Assembly (NCBI RefSeq): GCF_000019085.1
Contig: NC_010321.1
Span: forward strand, 628,501-692,500
Reading direction: 5' to 3'
DNA from: Thermoanaerobacter pseudethanolicus ATCC 33223
GTDB taxonomy: Bacteria; Bacillota; Thermoanaerobacteria; Thermoanaerobacterales; Thermoanaerobacteraceae
DNA length: 64,000 bases
The notes below the pieces were generated by a model. That model was given only the letters and a program-made list of their open reading frames with translations, was not told the origin of the DNA and searched no databases. The translations under genes and the position numbers were made by a program. Shown piece after piece: positions 28,049-37,749 of the stretch (position 1 is the first letter of the stretch; the number at the start of each line of letters is the position of its first letter).

Positions 28049-31000
28049 ATGTATTTTCAATTAGAAAGAATAGAGCGTATTTTAAAGGAATTAGAAAGTT
28101 ATATTTATTCGCAAGAGGTTCCAGTAGATATGTATAGATTTAAAGAATGTGGTTATAACTCTTATCACTTGTTGGAGGAAGATGGGGAGAATTGGGATAT
28201 ATTCAAAAGAGGAGACCGATATGGAGGAACAGATAAACATTTTTGGTTTAAAACACAAATAGCTATTCCAGAAACTTTTGAAGGCAAAACAGTAGTATAT
28301 AAAGTGTCAACAGGCAGAGAAGGCGAATGGGATGCATTAAACCCTCAATTTTTTATCTATGTTAATAAAAAATTAATCCAGGGATTGGATGTTAATCATA
28401 GAGAAATAATATTAACTGAAAATGCAAAGGCCGGAGAAAAGTATGATATAGATTTATATGCTTTTGCTGGGATGTTAGAAGGGTACATAGACCTTTATAC
28501 AGAGATAGCTATTTTAGAAAAAGAAATTGAAAAGCTTTATTATAATATAAAAGTTCCATTGGATATAATTAAACTGTTAGAAAAAGATAGTTTAGAATAT
28601 ATAAATACCATAAAATATTTGCAAACAGCTATTAATATTTTAGACCTTCGAAAACCATTTAGTAAAGACTTTTATAATTCTATAAATAAAGCTAATGAAT
28701 ATTTAGAAAAGGAGTTTTACGAAAAGTATTGCGGACATGATGATGTAATCGAAATATGTGTTGGACATACGCATATTGATATTGCTTGGTTATGGACATT
28801 GTCACAGACAAAAGAAAAAGCAGCAAGGAGTTTTTCAACTGTTTTAAATCTTATGAAACAATATCCAGAATATATATTTATCTCGAGTCAACCACAATTA
28901 TATAAGTTTATAAAAGAAGACCATCCAGAGATATATGAAGAAATAAAGAGAAGAATAAAAGAAGGAAGATGGGAAGCAGAAGGTTCGATGTGGGTAGAAG
29001 CAGATACAAATCTTACATCGGGAGAATCACTTGTCAGACAAATCTTATTTGGAAAACGATTTTTCAAAAAAGAATTTGGAGTAGATAACAAAATATTATG
29101 GTTACCTGATGTATTTGGTTACAGTGCTGCTTTACCACAAATTCTTAAAAAAAGTGGAATAGACTATTTTATGACAACTAAAATTAGTTGGAACGAATAC
29201 AACAAAATGCCTTATGATACCTTTATGTGGAGAGGAATAGATGGAACAGAAATACTAACACATTTTATAACAACTACTGATTATGTAAAAGGAGAACCTA
29301 AAGGATGGTTTACTACATATAATGGTAATTTAAATCCTTCACAAGTTATGGGGTGTTGGCAAAGGTATCAACAAAAAGAAATAAATAATTACGTTTTAAA
29401 TAGCTATGGTTACGGAGATGGTGGTGGTGGTCCTACTAAAGAGATGCTGGAAAATGGAAAGAGACTCGCAAAAGGTATACCAGGTGCTCCTAAAGTAAAA
29501 ATGGGAAAAGCGATAGACTTTTTTAAACAGTTAGAAAAAATTGTAAAAGGTAATCCTAAACTTCCTAAATGGGTAGGCGAACTCTATTTAGAATATCATA
29601 GGGGAACCTATACTTCTATGGCAAGAAACAAAAAATATAATAGAAAGACGGAATTTCTAAATTTAGATTCTGAATTATTTTCTACTATGAACATGATTTT
29701 ACAAGGGAAAAAATATCCTCAAAGTGAAATTAATAAAAATTGGGAAATTACTTTGCTTAATCAATTTCACGATATAATTCCAGGTTCTTCGATAAAAGAA
29801 GTTTATGAAGAATCAAAAAAGCAGTATGAAGAAATTAATGCTAGAGGGAAAAATATAATAAATTCTGCCTTAGATAGTATATGTTCTAATATTAATTTAA
29901 AAAATATTTCTTTAGTTGTATTTAATCAACTTAGTTTTGAAAGATCTGATATAGTTGAATTTGAATTACCTGAGGGTTGGTCTAATGTTTTAGTGTATGA
30001 TGGAGAAAAATTAATAACTTCACAGAAAGTCGGAAGTAACAAAATAATATTTTTTGCAGAAAATGTTCCATCAAAAGGATACAAAGTATATACCTTAAAG
30101 AAAGCAGAGAATTTCTCTCAGACAAGTAGTGAAATTAAAATAAACGAAAAAGAGATACAAAATAAATTCTTTAATATTAAACTTGATGACAATGGTAATA
30201 TTATCTCTATTTATGACAAATTAAACGAAAGGGAAGTACTTAAAAATAATCAAAAAGGTAATGTACTCCAAGCTTTTGAAGATAAACCACATAACTTTGA
30301 TGCCTGGGATATTAATATTTATTATCAAGAAAAGATGTGGGAAATTAATGATGTAGAAAAAATTGAAGTTTTAGAGACAGGCCCAGTTAGAGGAGCACTT
30401 AAAGTAAAAAAGAAATTTTTAGATTCAACTATTGAACAGATAATATATGTGTATAACGATATACCGAGGATAGATTTTAATAATAAAATAGACTGGAAGG
30501 AAAAGCAAATATTGCTCAAAGTGGCTTTTCCAGTTGATATACACGCAGATAAAGCAACTTATGAAATACAATTTGGAAATATAGAAAGACCAACCCATTG
30601 GAACACGAGTTGGGATTATGCGCGTTTCGAAGTTCCTGCGCATAAATGGGCTGATTTATCTGAAGGAGGATATGGAGTAAGTTTATTAAATGATAGTAAA
30701 TATGGGTACGACATTAAAGATTTAGTAATGAGACTTACTCTTCTTAAATCTGCGATTTATCCCAATGAGGAGGCTGATAAAGAAATTCATGAATTTGTAT
30801 ATTCCCTATATCCTCATAAAGGAGATTGGAAAGATGGGAATACTGTAAAAATGGCATATAATTTAAATTGTCCAATGTATGCTAAAATTGAAGGGCCACA
30901 TGATGGTGTTTTGCCAGAAAGATTTTCTTTACTTAATGTAGATAAAGAAAATGTGATAGTCGAAACTGTAAAAAAAGCAGAAGAAAGTGATGACATTATT

Positions 31001-31210
31001 GTAAGATTATATGAATATCAAAACAAAAGAGAAAAAGTTACCTTAACTTTATTTAAGGAAATAAAAGATGTAATTGAATGTGATCTTATGGAAAATGAAA
31101 TAAACAAAATAGATTTCGAAGGGAATAGCTTTAAATTTGAAATAAAACCTTATGAAATTAAAACATTTAAAATAATATTTTATATGACTACTATTTTTTT
31201 ATATATTTAA
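28049..31210 (+). CDS. Alpha-mannosidase (GH38)
   Basis: About 1,053 residues, cytoplasmic. An N-terminal domain precedes the GH38 catalytic domain, with the zinc site HTHIDIAWLWTL (about 240) and LWLPDVFGYSAALPQ, whose Asp (about 353) is the expected nucleophile. The middle and C-terminal beta domains follow. AAAGGAGAG is suitably placed for the ATG at 28049, so the longer frame from 28028 is not used. The end is odd: after YEIKTFKI it runs on into IFYMTTIFLYI, whereas the related fragment at 35113 ends YEIKTFKVK, suggesting a small frameshift at the terminus. A second mannosidase-type transport unit follows. Confidence 0.92.
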   Translation: MYFQLERIERILKELESYIYSQEVPVDMYRFKECGYNSYHLLEEDGENWDIFKRGDRYGGTDKHFWFKTQIAIPETFEGKTVVYKVSTGREGEWDALNPQFFIYVNKKLIQGLDVNHREIILTENAKAGEKYDIDLYAFAGMLEGYIDLYTEIAILEKEIEKLYYNIKVPLDIIKLLEKDSLEYINTIKYLQTAINILDLRKPFSKDFYNSINKANEYLEKEFYEKYCGHDDVIEICVGHTHIDIAWLWTLSQTKEKAARSFSTVLNLMKQYPEYIFISSQPQLYKFIKEDHPEIYEEIKRRIKEGRWEAEGSMWVEADTNLTSGESLVRQILFGKRFFKKEFGVDNKILWLPDVFGYSAALPQILKKSGIDYFMTTKISWNEYNKMPYDTFMWRGIDGTEILTHFITTTDYVKGEPKGWFTTYNGNLNPSQVMGCWQRYQQKEINNYVLNSYGYGDGGGGPTKEMLENGKRLAKGIPGAPKVKMGKAIDFFKQLEKIVKGNPKLPKWVGELYLEYHRGTYTSMARNKKYNRKTEFLNLDSELFSTMNMILQGKKYPQSEINKNWEITLLNQFHDIIPGSSIKEVYEESKKQYEEINARGKNIINSALDSICSNINLKNISLVVFNQLSFERSDIVEFELPEGWSNVLVYDGEKLITSQKVGSNKIIFFAENVPSKGYKVYTLKKAENFSQTSSEIKINEKEIQNKFFNIKLDDNGNIISIYDKLNEREVLKNNQKGNVLQAFEDKPHNFDAWDINIYYQEKMWEINDVEKIEVLETGPVRGALKVKKKFLDSTIEQIIYVYNDIPRIDFNNKIDWKEKQILLKVAFPVDIHADKATYEIQFGNIERPTHWNTSWDYARFEVPAHKWADLSEGGYGVSLLNDSKYGYDIKDLVMRLTLLKSAIYPNEEADKEIHEFVYSLYPHKGDWKDGNTVKMAYNLNCPMYAKIEGPHDGVLPERFSLLNVDKENVIVETVKKAEESDDIIVRLYEYQNKREKVTLTLFKEIKDVIECDLMENEINKIDFEGNSFKFEIKPYEIKTFKIIFYMTTIFLYI

Positions 31211-31791
31211 TATTTTCAAGAGATTACAGCCATAACATGAAAATGTCCTAAAAACTTAAAATAATGTCCTGGATTAGAATTTTATAAATTTTATGGTTTA
31301 GTTATAATAATAAACAGGAATAAAAACATATCTGAGTTTAACTATCTACCCTTTATTTAAACCTTATTTACTATTAAACGGCTGTCAGAAAACTATTCCA
31401 AAAAAAGTATTTCCGTTAATTACCATTGATAGTAAACACCGAGAATGTTTTCTTTAAATTTTAAAAAAGAAAATATATACATAAAGTTTTATTATAAGGA
31501 ATTATAAAAACGTTTTAGTAAATATTAATTGCAAAAAGCGGAAATCCAATTTTAGTTCAGCAGTAATAGAGACGTGTAAGAGGAGAGGGGGATATTGTAA
31601 AGGACATGGCTATACATTAAAAAATAGTTAAGATAAAAGTCATCCGCGTTTTTAAGACTTGCTTTCAAAGGAGTCTCCTATTCTTTCATGAAAAAAAGGG
31701 AATTCCTTTGAAATAGAGAGTAGAACCATTTAAACAATTTTGTGGTTCTACAATAGCAAATATGAATAAAATAAAAAGGGGGATGAATGTT
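31211..31791. other. Long leader of the second sugar ABC operon
   Basis: 580 bases without a gene. It holds the activator/promoter module at 31242-31308. Nearer the gene are CAAAGGA...TCCTTTG (about 31667-31712) and GTAGAACCA...TGGTTCTAC (about 31722-31754), inverted repeats that could form leader hairpins. A weak catabolite-response-like palindrome is centred at 31511. No small gene is supported. Confidence 0.55.
31242..31308 (+). promoter_or_regulatory. Activator-type promoter module upstream of the second sugar ABC operon
   Basis: AATGTC repeats at 31242 and 31263 (21 bases apart), AAAACTTAAAA between them, and TATAAT at 31303, 40 bases after the second repeat. Spacing is identical to the module at 27940. 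The AraC-type regulator encoded at 35736 is a candidate for binding. Confidence 0.55.
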
Positions 31792-33165
31792 GTGGGTAAA
31801 ACAAAAAAGTATCTTTCGTTGATGGTAGTTATTGTTTTTGCACTCACGATAATGTTGGCAGGGTGTGGAGGACAAAAAACTTCCCAGTCATCTGAAGGAG
31901 CTCCAGCGCCTCAAACAGAAACTTCACAAAAGAAAGTAGAAGTTGTTTTCTGGCATAATATGAAGGTAGTGACTGATAGACAGTCTATTGAAGAAGCAGT
32001 TCAAATGTTTAACAAAGAACATCCGAACATTGAAGTAAAAGCGGTATTAGTTCCAGGTGACGAAACAGATGCAACGAAATTAATGACAGCTGTTGCAGCA
32101 GGGGAAGGACCTGACGTTTATTATCTTGATAGATTTACAGTAGCACAAAGAGCTCATGCAGGCATGTTAGAACCCTTAGAAGATTATCTAACACAATTGG
32201 GTACAAATATTGATGACTTAAAGAGTAAATTTTTCGATTTTGCAATTGAAGAAGCAACTTATAAAGGAAAACTTTATGCACTTCCGTGGGATACTGATGC
32301 AAGGGTTTTATATTATAATAAAAAATTATTTAAAGAAGCAGGATTAGATCCGGAAAGACCACCACAAACTATATCAGAACTCGATGAATATGCTAACAAA
32401 CTCACGAAAGTGCAAGGGGGAAAAATTTTGCAAATAGGTTTTATTCCTTGGCGTGGTCAAGGATGGCCTTACACTTGGGGTTGGGTATTTGGAGGAAAAT
32501 TTTATGATCATGAAACCAAAAAATTTACTTTTGCAGATGATCCTAAGATTGTTGCTTCACTAGAATGGCAGAAAACCTATGCTGATAAATATGGAATAAA
32601 AAATATTGATTCTTTCTTTGCTGCTTTTGGGGATGGTGGAGGAGCAGAGCCTGTTGATCCATTTATGATGGGAAAAGAAGCTATGAGGATAGATGGTAAC
32701 TGGTTTTTGAGCACGCTGAGAAAATTTGCAGATCCTAAAGTATGTGAATGGGGAATAGCTCCAATACCATATCCTGGAGGTAGGGAAAAAGATTCAACTT
32801 GGGCAGGAGGTTGGAGTTTAGTTATTCCAAAAGGTGCAAAACATCCAAAAGAAGCAGCTGAATTTATTCAATGGATGGCTACAAAGGGTGCTATAAAATA
32901 TGCCAAAGATACTGCTCATTTTTCTGCAATTAAAGAAGGTACATTGGAGGTTGTAAAAGAAGATCCAGATCAAAAATTGTTTTATGAACTTTTAAATGGC
33001 CCCAATGCTCACAGCCGCCCTGTTGTACCAGTAGGAGCACTTGTTTGGGATGAGTTAGTAAGGGCTAGAGATGACGCACTTTATGGTAAAAAAGTACCTC
33101 AACAGGCTTTGAAAGAAGCACAAGAGAAAGTTCAAAAAGAACTTGATAAAGCTCTGAGTGAATAA
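31792..33165 (+). CDS. Sugar ABC transporter, solute-binding lipoprotein
   Basis: About 457 residues. From the GTG at 31792 the signal peptide is clean and ends in the lipobox LAGC. An ATG ten codons upstream is in frame, but AGGGGG lies between the two and fits the GTG. The mature protein has VVFWHNMKVVTDRQSIEEAVQMFNKEHP and WGWVFGGKFYD, typical of family 1 oligosaccharide binders. Adjacent alpha-mannosidase genes (one intact upstream, one ruined downstream) suggest a mannoside or mannan-oligosaccharide ligand. This is inference from gene order. Confidence 0.9.
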   Translation: MGKTKKYLSLMVVIVFALTIMLAGCGGQKTSQSSEGAPAPQTETSQKKVEVVFWHNMKVVTDRQSIEEAVQMFNKEHPNIEVKAVLVPGDETDATKLMTAVAAGEGPDVYYLDRFTVAQRAHAGMLEPLEDYLTQLGTNIDDLKSKFFDFAIEEATYKGKLYALPWDTDARVLYYNKKLFKEAGLDPERPPQTISELDEYANKLTKVQGGKILQIGFIPWRGQGWPYTWGWVFGGKFYDHETKKFTFADDPKIVASLEWQKTYADKYGIKNIDSFFAAFGDGGGAEPVDPFMMGKEAMRIDGNWFLSTLRKFADPKVCEWGIAPIPYPGGREKDSTWAGGWSLVIPKGAKHPKEAAEFIQWMATKGAIKYAKDTAHFSAIKEGTLEVVKEDPDQKLFYELLNGPNAHSRPVVPVGALVWDELVRARDDALYGKKVPQQALKEAQEKVQKELDKALSE

Positions 33166-33182
33166 AAAGGATAAATGTTTAA

Positions 33183-33218
33183 CCTCAGCCTTGCTCTTTG
33201 TAAAGGGCAAGGCTGAGG
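33183..33218 (+). other. Intercistronic hairpin between solute-binding and permease genes
   Basis: CCTCAGCCTTGC pairs perfectly with GCAAGGCTGAGG, and the inner bases TCTTT/AAAGG can extend the stem. There is no T-run, so an mRNA-stabilising or processing role is more likely than full termination. Confidence 0.8.
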
Positions 33219-33247
33219 GAAGTAAGTAAAAGGAGGCTTAATATTGG

Positions 33248-34150
33248 ATGTTTAAAACAAAAAAATTATCATTAGAGATGAGAAATAACATAACAGGTCT
33301 TTTATTTACCCTACCGTGGATAATAGGTTTCTTAATTTTTACTTTTTATCCTATAGTAGCTTCTTTCTATTACAGCTTCACAGAGTATAATGTTGCAACA
33401 CCCCCAAAATGGGTAGGTTTAGAAAATTATATTAATTTGTTCAAAGATGAATTGTTTTTAGAAGCTTTTTATAATACAGGATATTACGCTGCGGGATTAG
33501 TTCCTCTCGGACTTATTGTTGGTTTAATATTAGCACTATTATTAGTACAACCATTGAAAGAAAAATATTTATACAGGGCTTTAATTTATCTGCCGAGTAT
33601 TGTACCGGTTTATGCTCTTGCTGTTATTTCGTTGGTTTTTTTTAATCCATATTTCGGTCTTGTAAATGGTTTCTTGTCTATTTTCAGAATAAATGGACCT
33701 ATGTGGTTAAATGATGAGAACTGGGTTAAATTTACTATTGTGCTTCTTTCACAATGGGGAGCAGGAGGAACAGCTTTAATATTTATGGCAGCGATAAATG
33801 ATATACCAAAAGATTTATATGAAGCTGCTATGCTTGATGGAGCTACTGGTTGGCAAACTTTTTGGAAGATAACATTACCTCTTATGTCACCTGCTATTCT
33901 TTATTATTTAATTACTGCTACGATAGGAGCAGTGCAGATTTTTGATTTGCCTCAAATAATGACAGGTGGAGGACCAGCTAACGCTTCTTTGTCTTATGTA
34001 ATGTATTTGTACCGACATGCGTTTAGGTATTTACATATGGGGATAGCTTCTGCAATGGCATGGATATTATTTATCGTAACAATTATTCTTACCATTTTAA
34101 TATTTAAAACTTCCGCAAGATGGACTTTTTACGGTGGTAGTGAAAAATAG
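33248..34150 (+). CDS. Sugar ABC transporter permease (MalF-like)
   Basis: 300 residues with six predicted spans. The EAA loop reads LYEAAMLDGATGWQTFWKITLPLMSP (near 195). AAAAGGAGG stands upstream of the ATG. It follows the intercistronic hairpin and is followed after 24 bases by the partner permease. It belongs with the lipoprotein at 31792. Confidence 0.93.
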   Translation: MFKTKKLSLEMRNNITGLLFTLPWIIGFLIFTFYPIVASFYYSFTEYNVATPPKWVGLENYINLFKDELFLEAFYNTGYYAAGLVPLGLIVGLILALLLVQPLKEKYLYRALIYLPSIVPVYALAVISLVFFNPYFGLVNGFLSIFRINGPMWLNDENWVKFTIVLLSQWGAGGTALIFMAAINDIPKDLYEAAMLDGATGWQTFWKITLPLMSPAILYYLITATIGAVQIFDLPQIMTGGGPANASLSYVMYLYRHAFRYLHMGIASAMAWILFIVTIILTILIFKTSARWTFYGGSEK

Positions 34151-34174
34151 TTAAAAAGGGGGATTTCAATAGCG

Positions 34175-35017
34175 ATGTTTAAAAATCTGAAAATAAAAAA
34201 AATATTTCATACCAATATGACAAGATTATTATTGATATTAGTAACTTTTATATACATGCTTCCACTTCTTTGGATGGTAACAACATCTTTAAAAGCGAAT
34301 CAAGATCTTTATGCGTCTCCACCAAAGATAATATCTATTCCTCTTGTTTTTGAAAATTACAAAAAAGCCACAGAATATTTTCCTTTTTGGAGATATTTCA
34401 AAAATAGTGTAATAATTACTACTGGAGTAATAGTCGGTACTCTTTTCTCTTCTCCGTTAGTTGCTTACAGCTTTTCTAAAATTAATTGGAAAGGGCGAGA
34501 TATACTTTTTTACATTATGTTATCCACGATAATGCTACCTTTTGCAGTTACTATGATACCTCAATTTTTAATTTTTAAAAAACTTGGATGGATAAATACT
34601 TTCTTACCACTCATAATTCCCAGTTTCTTTGGCAATCCCTTGAGTATTTTCCTTGTAAGACAATTTTTTATGACAATACCTGATTCACTTCTAGATGCTG
34701 CGAGAATTGATGGGGCATCAGAATTACAAATTTATACAAGAATAATGCTACCTCTTGCTAAACCTGTATTATTTTTGATAACCTTGTTTACTTTTATAGG
34801 TGCGTGGAATAACTATTTAGGACCTTTGATATATTTAACCGATGAAAGTAAATATCCTCTTGCGCTAGGGCTTCCTCAGTTTCTAGACAGATATGGTACT
34901 TATTGGAATTGGATGATGGCAGCAGCTACTATTTCCGTGGTACCCACTATCATTTTCTTTGCATTTGCTCAAAAATATTTGATAGAAGGTATAAAATTGA
35001 CAGGTTTGAAAGAATAA
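34175..35017 (+). CDS. Sugar ABC transporter permease (MalG-like)
   Basis: 280 residues with six predicted spans. The EAA loop reads LLDAARIDGASELQIYTRIMLPLAKP (near 171). AAAAAGGGGG is upstream. It is the last intact gene of the transport unit; a ruined alpha-mannosidase gene follows, so the original operon probably coupled uptake to hydrolysis. Confidence 0.93.
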   Translation: MFKNLKIKKIFHTNMTRLLLILVTFIYMLPLLWMVTTSLKANQDLYASPPKIISIPLVFENYKKATEYFPFWRYFKNSVIITTGVIVGTLFSSPLVAYSFSKINWKGRDILFYIMLSTIMLPFAVTMIPQFLIFKKLGWINTFLPLIIPSFFGNPLSIFLVRQFFMTIPDSLLDAARIDGASELQIYTRIMLPLAKPVLFLITLFTFIGAWNNYLGPLIYLTDESKYPLALGLPQFLDRYGTYWNWMMAAATISVVPTIIFFAFAQKYLIEGIKLTGLKE

Positions 35018-35047
35018 AAATTAGGTTCAAAAGTAGAGGTGGGAATT

Positions 35048-35134
35048 ATGTATGTATCATCCAATGAATTAAAATCAAATCTACGTCAATATATATTAGC
35101 TTTAGAATTTACTATTATGGGTTTGATTTTTTAG
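35048..35134 (+). pseudogene. Possible N-terminal fragment of a Phd/YefM-type antitoxin
   Basis: GAGGTGGG precedes an ATG whose 28-residue frame begins MYVSSNELKSNLRQYILALE. This resembles the start of Phd/YefM antitoxins (VSSxxLxxNxxxYLxLA). It then runs out of frame into the alpha-mannosidase remnant and stops. The fragment is too short for certainty and may be chance, but the good ribosome site is notable. Confidence 0.3.
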
Positions 35135-35598
35135 GTGATACTATGCGCATGTCTTTAATAAGAAGTTCTTATTTTCCTGATCCGCTTCCTGAGATAGGAG
35201 AACATGAGATTGAGTTTGCAGTATATCCTCATACTGGAAACTGGACAAATGCACGCTCTACGAGATGTGGATATGAATTTAACAACAGATTGGAAGCTTT
35301 TTATGATGATCCTCATGAAGGGATATTAGGAGATGTAATGACTACAGTAGAAGTAGAACCGGAAAATATCATTATAGCGGCTATAAAAAGAGCTGAAGAT
35401 GATGATTCTATAATATTGAGGATGTACGAAACAAATGGAGTAGAGACGGTAGGAAATGTGAAAATATCATTGTTTGCTGAAACAGTGGTAGAGACTGATT
35501 TATTGGAACAACCTGTAGGAGATATAGTAAAGATTCAAAATGGTGTTTTTAGTAGCGTATTTAAACCGTATGAAATAAAAACTTTCAAAGTTAAGTGA
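35113..35598 (+). pseudogene. C-terminal remnant of a second GH38 alpha-mannosidase
   Basis: The frame YYGFDFLGDTMRMSLIRS, then PDPLPEIGEHEIEFAVYPHTGNW and YEIKTFKVK at the stop, matches the C-terminal beta domain of the intact alpha-mannosidase at 28049 (its YGYDIKDLVMRLTLLKS... and YEIKTFKI). About 160 of some 1,050 residues remain and the catalytic domain is gone. Divergence between the two shows this was an older paralogue rather than a fresh partial duplication. An ATG at 35143 keeps it open as a 151-residue frame, but without a proper ribosome site. Confidence 0.8.
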
Positions 35599-35735
35599 TA
35601 TAAGTTAGAATAAAAGATAGTTATTAATGAACATATAACGTTAATTAAAAAATTTTTTTAAGTAATTTTAGCTTTGATAAGAATAAGTATGTATTAAGTT
35701 TATATGTAGTGCTCCTATTGTGGGGGTGGCATTTT

Positions 35736-36632
35736 GTGAATATGTATAGAGCTTCTGAAGAATTATCTAAACTGGATATTCAAGTTTCTATTGATGATTT
35801 TATAATAAATGTATTATGGTTTAGAGTGATGGTTAGAGAAGGGGAATGGGAAATACCAAGACATACTCATTCTAGTTTTGAATTTCATTTTGTTCCGGAA
35901 GGGGATTCACTAGTTATTCTTGATGATGAGCAATTTGTAGTCAAAAAAGGTGAATTTTATGTTACAGCACCGGGAATTTATCATGAGCAACGTTCAATAG
36001 GGGAAAAATATATAGAATATAGCATAAATTGTGATTTTAAAAAAACAGAGAAAGAAGTTTTCTCTGAAATAGATATTATTTTTGAAATATTAAGCTCAGC
36101 AAAATGTTTTCCAGTCAAAGATCGATATGGAGCAATGAAGTATTTCGAATTAGCTCTACAAGAGGCATATGCACAAAAAATAGGATTTTACAATAATATA
36201 AAAAGTTTAATTGTCATGATACTTACTATGGCTGCACGTGCCTTGGTTTTTGATAACAAAATATCTTCTTATTATCCTGTGCCTAAAAAATTAAAAGAAA
36301 CTGATTATAGGTTTACTTTGATAAAAAAATTTATTGAAGATAATATTTCAGATGTTCGTAAAGTAGAAGATATAGCAAATTATCTTCATCTCAGTCCTAA
36401 ACAGATAAATAGAATTGTAAAAGAAAAAACAAATAAATCTACAAAAGAGCTAATAAACTTTCTTAAGCTTCAGGAGGCAAAAGAAATGCTAAAAAATACA
36501 AATATTTCAATTAAAGAAATAGCTAATAGACTAGGTTTTTCTAGTGAATATTATTTTAATCAATTTTTTAAAAGAGAAGAAGGATATCCTCCGGGACTTT
36601 ATAGAGATAATATTAAGAAGTATTACTATTAA
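35736..36632 (+). CDS. AraC family transcriptional regulator with N-terminal cupin domain
   Basis: About 298 residues. The cupin sensor has PRHTHSSFEFHFVPEGDSLVILD and KKGEFYVTAPGIYHEQ (about 40-90), which usually binds a sugar. The C-terminal AraC double helix-turn-helix (about 200-298) has VRKVEDIANYLHLSPKQINRIVKEK and ISIKEIANRLGFSSEYYFNQFFKREEGYPPGLYR. GGGGGTGG is six bases from the GTG at 35736; the upstream ATG at 35709 lacks a site. It is the likely regulator of the mannoside-type genes upstream, perhaps through the paired AATGTC modules. Confidence 0.9.
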   Translation: MNMYRASEELSKLDIQVSIDDFIINVLWFRVMVREGEWEIPRHTHSSFEFHFVPEGDSLVILDDEQFVVKKGEFYVTAPGIYHEQRSIGEKYIEYSINCDFKKTEKEVFSEIDIIFEILSSAKCFPVKDRYGAMKYFELALQEAYAQKIGFYNNIKSLIVMILTMAARALVFDNKISSYYPVPKKLKETDYRFTLIKKFIEDNISDVRKVEDIANYLHLSPKQINRIVKEKTNKSTKELINFLKLQEAKEMLKNTNISIKEIANRLGFSSEYYFNQFFKREEGYPPGLYRDNIKKYYY

Positions 36633-36688
36633 TATTTTATTTTTTTATTGAAAGTGAAAGTATTACTAGAGGAATTCAAAAAATTCAT

Positions 36689-36720
36689 AAAGAGCTGGAA
36701 TCAGTAGATCCCAGCTCTTT
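36689..36720. terminator. Bidirectional hairpin terminator between the araC-type and amidase genes
   Basis: AAAGAGCTGG pairs perfectly with CCAGCTCTTT around a 12-base loop. A- and T-rich flanks on both sides fit convergent genes. Confidence 0.8.
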
Positions 36721-36849
36721 ACATAATTTAGAGCAGTAATTAAATTATGTGATAATTTATCCTATTACCTTTGTCCAAAGAAATACTTTTATATAAAATT
36801 ATATAAATAGAAATATTTATCCATAGCAAATTGTTCTAATAAAAAATCT

Positions 36850-37749
36850 TCACACCCCTATTCCATAACTTTCCAATACCCAATTTGGCAAACTAAAGCG
36901 TGAGGTTTTAAGTGGATCTACTACTTGTGAAATCTGTACATTTCCTGCTATGCTAAAAAGTGTAGCTATCTCTTCTATTGATAATTTAGTAAAGCTTCGG
37001 AATAAGTTTGCCATATCATGAACAGCTAACTTTACTGCTTTATCTAAAGATTCATCTGATGCTATTGTTGCTGTTACATCTTTTGTTTTTACCATTGGGT
37101 TAGAAAGTTTGAGATTATTTAAAACTCTAAACTCCACTGTAACAGAACCTGCCACTTCTACACCTGATACTCCTACTTCTCCATCTCCCATTGCAGCATG
37201 TAAATCTCCCAAAGCAAATAATGCACCTTCTACAAATACTGGCAAGTAAAGTTTTGAGCCTTCACTGATAAGTAGGGTGTCCATGTTTCCGCCATGAGAA
37301 CCAGGTGTTCCACAGTTTATATTGCCTTCTTTTGGTGAAACGCCTATTACTCCTATCATAGGTTTAATTGAGAGAGAAACTTTTTCATCAAAAATAACTT
37401 TTCCATCTTTTATATTAACTACTCTGGAATACAGTCCCTCCATTAAATCTCCCAATACGCCCAAATCCTTACCTGTTGCCACTACACCTTTATTGGCTAT
37501 TTCAATTTTTTTAATTGTGACTTCCAAAATATCACCTTCTTTTGCACCTTCAACATAAATAGGGCCTGTTGCAGGGTTTACTTTGTTCCAATCCATTTGC
37601 TCAAGCTTATCTTCATTTGACTTGATTTGATTTGAAAAGCAATCTAATGTTTCAATCTCTACTTCATCGCCGTCTTTTACGAATAGTACAGGCTTATTAT
37701 CTTTTGTAAAACTAAATATGTGATTTTCACTTGATATTTTGTAATGCAT
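36850..37749 (-). CDS. Acetamidase/formamidase family protein
   Basis: 299 residues of the FmdA/AmdA family, which hydrolyse short amides to the acid and ammonia. Recognisable segments are NPATGPIYVEGAKEGDILEV near 58-77, GVIGVSPKEGNINCGTPGSHGGNMD near 133-157 and FALGDLHAAMGDGEVGVSGVEVAG near 180-203, which carries the metal and active-site residues. AAAGGGGAG precedes the ATG on this strand. It stands alone, convergent with the AraC gene. The natural substrate is not known. Confidence 0.92.
   Translation of the reverse strand: MHYKISSENHIFSFTKDNKPVLFVKDGDEVEIETLDCFSNQIKSNEDKLEQMDWNKVNPATGPIYVEGAKEGDILEVTIKKIEIANKGVVATGKDLGVLGDLMEGLYSRVVNIKDGKVIFDEKVSLSIKPMIGVIGVSPKEGNINCGTPGSHGGNMDTLLISEGSKLYLPVFVEGALFALGDLHAAMGDGEVGVSGVEVAGSVTVEFRVLNNLKLSNPMVKTKDVTATIASDESLDKAVKLAVHDMANLFRSFTKLSIEEIATLFSIAGNVQISQVVDPLKTSRFSLPNWVLESYGIGV

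Noticed and set aside
31505-31518. Catabolite-response (cre)-like site TAAAAACGTTTTAG
   Set aside because: Only the AACGTT centre fits; the outer TG and CA of the consensus are missing.
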